Source: Atribacterota bacterium (GTDB lineage Bacteria; Atribacterota; Phoenicimicrobiia; Phoenicimicrobiales; Phoenicimicrobiaceae). From it: a DNA stretch of 15,972 nucleotides. Made by a program: the position numbers and the translations under genes. The notes beneath the pieces are model-generated. The model made no database searches and was not told where the DNA came from. It worked only from the letters and a program-made list of their open reading frames with translations. Below are positions 12,821-15,972 of the stretch, piece after piece (position 1 is the first letter of the stretch; each line of letters opens with the position of its first letter). The stretch spans positions 1 through 15,972 of the forward strand of contig JAUVOA010000007.1 in NCBI GenBank assembly GCA_030599445.1. The letters are read 5' to 3'.

Positions 12821-13041
12821 TTTATTAATTAATTTGGTTAATTAATTAGTTAGTTAGTTAATTAGCTAGTTACCTAGTTAGCTAGTTAAAAATGCAGATG
12901 CAAGATGTATTAGTCGTTAGTTTCAAATATAAATTTTCGATTTACAGTTAATTTATTAAATAATTGTTTGTTTAATATTTATTTTTCAACTAATTAACCA
13001 GCGAACTAGTACAATTGGTCAATTAAAGCAAAGGTGAATTA
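12813..13041. other. Intergenic gap 5: ttag/taacc tracts, no gene
   Basis: No gene seen. A tract of TTAG/TTAA/CTAG tetranucleotides covers 12835-12888, and TTAGTCGTTAGT (near 12909) echoes the 19-nt repeat. TGGTTAATTA (12835-12844) is reverse-complemented at 12991-13000. The ribosome-binding site of the next gene is AAGGTG (13031-13036). Confidence 0.65.
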
Positions 13042-15972
13042 ATGACTAAAATAGCCAATTATCTTTTAAAAAAGGAATTATTCAAAGAAAAATACTTATT
13101 GAAATTTTTTTATATCATTATTGTTTTAACAGTAATGATTAGTTTTTTTTATAATATACAGACTGTTCAGGCCTCCGATAAAAAGATAAGCATTTTATAT
13201 TTTAATAATGTTACTCACGAATCAGGCTGGGATTGGTTAAGCAAAGGTTTGACTGACATGCTGATAGATGATCTTTCTCAGGTTGATGTTCTTGTCTGTT
13301 CTTCTCATCAAGAGATAGAAGATTTATACCATAAATATGACTTGTCTCCTATTTCAGCCGAGATAGATAAATCTTTATTAATCCAGTTTAGTGAGAATAT
13401 AGACGCCGAGGTAATATTTTTTGGCGATTTCTATCTTTCTTCTCCCTCCAATTTAATTTTAAGTCTTAAAAAGTACGATAACTCCACCGGAGAAATTACC
13501 GCTTTTCGAGACTTCGTAGTGGGAAATACAGATATTTTTAATTTAAAAGATAAGGTAGTTTTATTTATCTTAAAAGAGTTAAATGTTGAATTATCAATTC
13601 AAGATAAAGATAGATTGAAAAAACCTCCTACCACTTCTCTTGAAGCTCTGAGTAATTATTACAAATGTCTTGATTTAATGGACAAGGCCATTGTTGAATA
13701 TGAAGGTGTTGATTATCCCAGTAAAAAGTTATGGGCTGAGGCCATAGAATACGGAGAAAGGGCAGTGGCAGCAGACCCCAAGTATGCCGAAGCTTATTAT
13801 CTTTTAGCGGAGATTTACAACAGAACCCATTGGACTATTAGGGAAGTAAACAGTCTAAATAGTTTTATCCAACTGGTAGAAGATAATCAATTGAAAAGTA
13901 AGGATATTTATAAAAAAGCTTCTCAGGCTTATTTTAGATTAGGATATGCCTTTTATTCTAAAGGCGAGCATGAGCAGGCGATCGATTATTTTATTTCTTC
14001 TACAGAATATGATCCTGATTTATTGGAAACTCACCTCTATTTGGTTCAGATCTATTATGATATGGGCGAGATAAGCCTTTCTCTTGATGAATGCGAAGAA
14101 GTTTTAAGGATAGATCCCCAGAATAAAGAGATTTCCTGGTTTATTAAAAAGAACGAACAATCTCAAAAATATGGCCGGAAAGCCTATGAAAATTACGAAA
14201 GAGGTTATCTATCTTATAAAAATGGTAATTTTGAAGAAGCGGTAAGTTATTTTAAATCATCTATTTTAGCAAATCCAAACTTTAAGGAACCTCATTACTA
14301 TTTGGCTTTAAGTTATTATCAGATAGGGGACCTGGATAATTCTATTTTTCAATGGGAAGAAGTTATCAGGATTGATTCTTTCGACAATACAGCCAAACAT
14401 TTTTTAAATAATTGCCTGGAAGAGAAAAAATACGGGAGAGAGACATTAAAGCATTTTAACGCCGGCTATGATTATTATTTGAAAGGTGAATATGATAAAG
14501 CCATCGAAGAATTTAATAGATCTTTAGATTATAATCCTGAATTTGAAAAAGCCCGTCAATTTCTTTCCCGCTCATATTATCAGCTTAATCAGATGGACGA
14601 ATACCGCGAAGAAAGAATAAAGACGACCGAGTTAAAGACCAGCGGTGAGGAAGAAAAAGCTGAAGAATATTATAAATTAGGCTATGAATTTTATTCTTTA
14701 AAAGATTATATCGTGGCTATTGAGGAACTAAAAAAAGCCCTGGATATAAAGAGTGATTATCCCCGCGCCCGCTATCTGTTGGCTGAGTGTTATTTCCAGC
14801 AGAAGGAATATAAGTTGGCTCAGGTAGAGTATGAGAGAGTAGTAACCGATTCGGAGATAAACGAGTATACCGATGATGCCCTCTGGGGCAGTGGGTGGTG
14901 TTATTATCTGTTAGAAGAATATGAGGAAGCAGCCAAGAGGTTTTCGAAATTATTAAATGATTTTCCCGATAGTGATTTAGCCTTACAAGCCAGACATAGG
15001 TTGGGTAAATCCTATTTTCAAGGAAATAATTATCCGGAGACAATCAGAGTATACCAGGAATTTTTAGAGAAATATTCCGAATATCAAGGGAAAGAGATAG
15101 AAGAGGTGTATTACTTGTTGGGTCAGGCTTACTTAAGGTCTGGAAAATATAAAGAAGCAGAAGAAGTATTTAATAATTTATTATTTTTCTTTCCGGGATT
15201 TGAATTGGCTTCCGAAGTGAAATATTATAATGGTTTGAGTTTATTTAAAGAAAATAAATATGAAGAAGCAATAGTACAATTAAAGAACTTAATCTCAGAA
15301 GCAGAAATAGAAGATAAGAGGAAAGAAGAGGTCCAATATTTACTGGCTCGTTGCTGGCTTAATTTACAAGAATATAGTAAAGCTATTGAAAATCTGGAGA
15401 GCTTAAAGCAGTTCGGAGTGGAAGATTCTATATTAGAAAAAGTCAGTTTTGATTTAGGTTTGGCTTATTCCCGGCAAGGTGATAAGGAAAAGGCAATTTT
15501 AGAATTTCAAGAATTTATAGAGAAATATCCGCAAAGTGAACTTATTAAGTCAGCCCATTTCGAATTGGGCAAGGATTTGTATGATTTAAAAAAATATAAA
15601 TTAGCTTTATCAGAATTAAAGAAAACATCTACTGATGAAGCACTTTACTTAAGAGGGAAAGCCTCTAAAGAATTGGGGGATCAAGAAGGAGAAATTGCAG
15701 CATTTGAAGAATTAAGAGAAAAATACTCCCAGAGTGATTTTTCTCAGGAGGCATATTTTAAATTAGGCAATTATTATTATAATCAGAAGAGATATAAAGA
15801 GGCAATTGAGGAATTTAATAAAATTATTCAATTTTTCCCTCAATCTCCCTTGCTCTCAGAAAGCTATTACTGGATGGGGTGGAGTTATTTTAGATTAACT
15901 GATTATAAGAAGGCGGGCGAATATTTTAATAAAGTGGAAGAAGATGAAGAAAATTTAGATTTGGGACAAAAA
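13042..15972 (+). CDS. Large exported TPR protein with CsgG/TolB-like N-terminal domain, 3' partial
   Basis: The frame is open from ATG 13042 to the window edge (977 codons, no stop). The N-terminus is a signal peptide: a Lys-rich n-region (11-21), a hydrophobic core (22-37) and likely cleavage after V-Q-A (Ala44); there is no lipobox Cys. Residues 47-190 resemble the CsgG/FlgO/TolB-N type fold: ISILYFNN, then WDWLSKGLTDMLIDDLSQ, then a segment ending AEVIFFGDFYLS and a strand pattern around KKYDNSTGEI. About 19 TPR-like units follow from about 225 on. The first are canonical (for example FRLGYAFYSKGEHEQAIDYF); those after 600 are YbgF/BamD-like (EFIEKYPQSELIKSAHFELG). Likely a periplasmic scaffold or assembly factor; the partner is unknown. 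Similar proteins often sit near Tol-Pal or outer-membrane machinery, but nothing downstream is visible. Confidence 0.88.
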   Translation, partial: MTKIANYLLKKELFKEKYLLKFFYIIIVLTVMISFFYNIQTVQASDKKISILYFNNVTHESGWDWLSKGLTDMLIDDLSQVDVLVCSSHQEIEDLYHKYDLSPISAEIDKSLLIQFSENIDAEVIFFGDFYLSSPSNLILSLKKYDNSTGEITAFRDFVVGNTDIFNLKDKVVLFILKELNVELSIQDKDRLKKPPTTSLEALSNYYKCLDLMDKAIVEYEGVDYPSKKLWAEAIEYGERAVAADPKYAEAYYLLAEIYNRTHWTIREVNSLNSFIQLVEDNQLKSKDIYKKASQAYFRLGYAFYSKGEHEQAIDYFISSTEYDPDLLETHLYLVQIYYDMGEISLSLDECEEVLRIDPQNKEISWFIKKNEQSQKYGRKAYENYERGYLSYKNGNFEEAVSYFKSSILANPNFKEPHYYLALSYYQIGDLDNSIFQWEEVIRIDSFDNTAKHFLNNCLEEKKYGRETLKHFNAGYDYYLKGEYDKAIEEFNRSLDYNPEFEKARQFLSRSYYQLNQMDEYREERIKTTELKTSGEEEKAEEYYKLGYEFYSLKDYIVAIEELKKALDIKSDYPRARYLLAECYFQQKEYKLAQVEYERVVTDSEINEYTDDALWGSGWCYYLLEEYEEAAKRFSKLLNDFPDSDLALQARHRLGKSYFQGNNYPETIRVYQEFLEKYSEYQGKEIEEVYYLLGQAYLRSGKYKEAEEVFNNLLFFFPGFELASEVKYYNGLSLFKENKYEEAIVQLKNLISEAEIEDKRKEEVQYLLARCWLNLQEYSKAIENLESLKQFGVEDSILEKVSFDLGLAYSRQGDKEKAILEFQEFIEKYPQSELIKSAHFELGKDLYDLKKYKLALSELKKTSTDEALYLRGKASKELGDQEGEIAAFEELREKYSQSDFSQEAYFKLGNYYYNQKRYKEAIEEFNKIIQFFPQSPLLSESYYWMGWSYFRLTDYKKAGEYFNKVEEDEENLDLGQK

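Noticed and set aside
14717..15043. 108-codon minus-strand ORF inside the TPR gene
   Set aside because: The + frame is continuously open with clear TPR motifs here; the minus ORF is low-complexity and has no family features.

Overview
The window is a low-GC bacterial chromosome segment, and every gene reads on the + strand. Gene content suggests a diderm or diderm-like uncultured bacterium. There is a complete elongation-wall set (MreD, PBP2, RodA), a large TPR protein with a signal peptide (apparently periplasmic), and an L27 that lacks the cleavable N-terminal extension seen in Firmicutes. The radical-SAM/rng/rplU/rpmA/obgE order is common in Clostridia-like and deep-branching lineages. A candidate phylum such as Atribacterota would fit the base composition and repeat-rich gaps, but this is a low-confidence guess. 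No taxonomic marker was compared.

Layout. (1) 2-907: WecG/TagA-family glycosyltransferase whose frame is open to the left edge and carries a membrane-like segment before the usual start, possibly a fusion. (2) 1198-4710: mreD, mrdA (PBP2) and rodA, with mreB and mreC absent from the immediate upstream side. (3) 5169-8136: a split pair of radical-SAM proteins (TIGR03960-like and TIGR03936-like), their function unknown. (4) 8750-10273: ribonuclease E/G. (5) 10599-11453: a ribosomal unit with promoter, a folded L21-type leader, rplU, a promoter inside the end of rplU, rpmA and a strong intrinsic terminator. (6) 11529-12812: obgE. (7) 13042 to the right edge: a protein of at least 977 residues with a CsgG/TolB-like N-terminal domain and about 19 TPR units. 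It has no stop codon inside the window.

The genes are ordinary and well conserved. The unusual part is the DNA between them. Four gaps of about 410-610 bp, plus two shorter ones, are built from a small recurring vocabulary: cgtat/atacg words, taacc/ggtta words, GTAG-initiated hairpins, three GTGCC/GGCAC-core hairpins with different but self-complementary arms, and a 92-nt three-way-junction palindrome. Several gaps have one word near their left end and its reverse complement near their right end, so whole gaps are loosely inverted structures. This resembles REP/MITE-type mobile DNA, perhaps mobilised by a REP-associated (RAYT) or similar transposase encoded elsewhere. No transposase is encoded in the window.

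Functionally the window joins cell-wall elongation with RNA/ribosome maturation: RNase G, L21, L27 and the ribosome-associated GTPase Obg. The two radical-SAM-linked proteins sit with the latter group and may act on RNA or ribosomes, which is inferred only from position.
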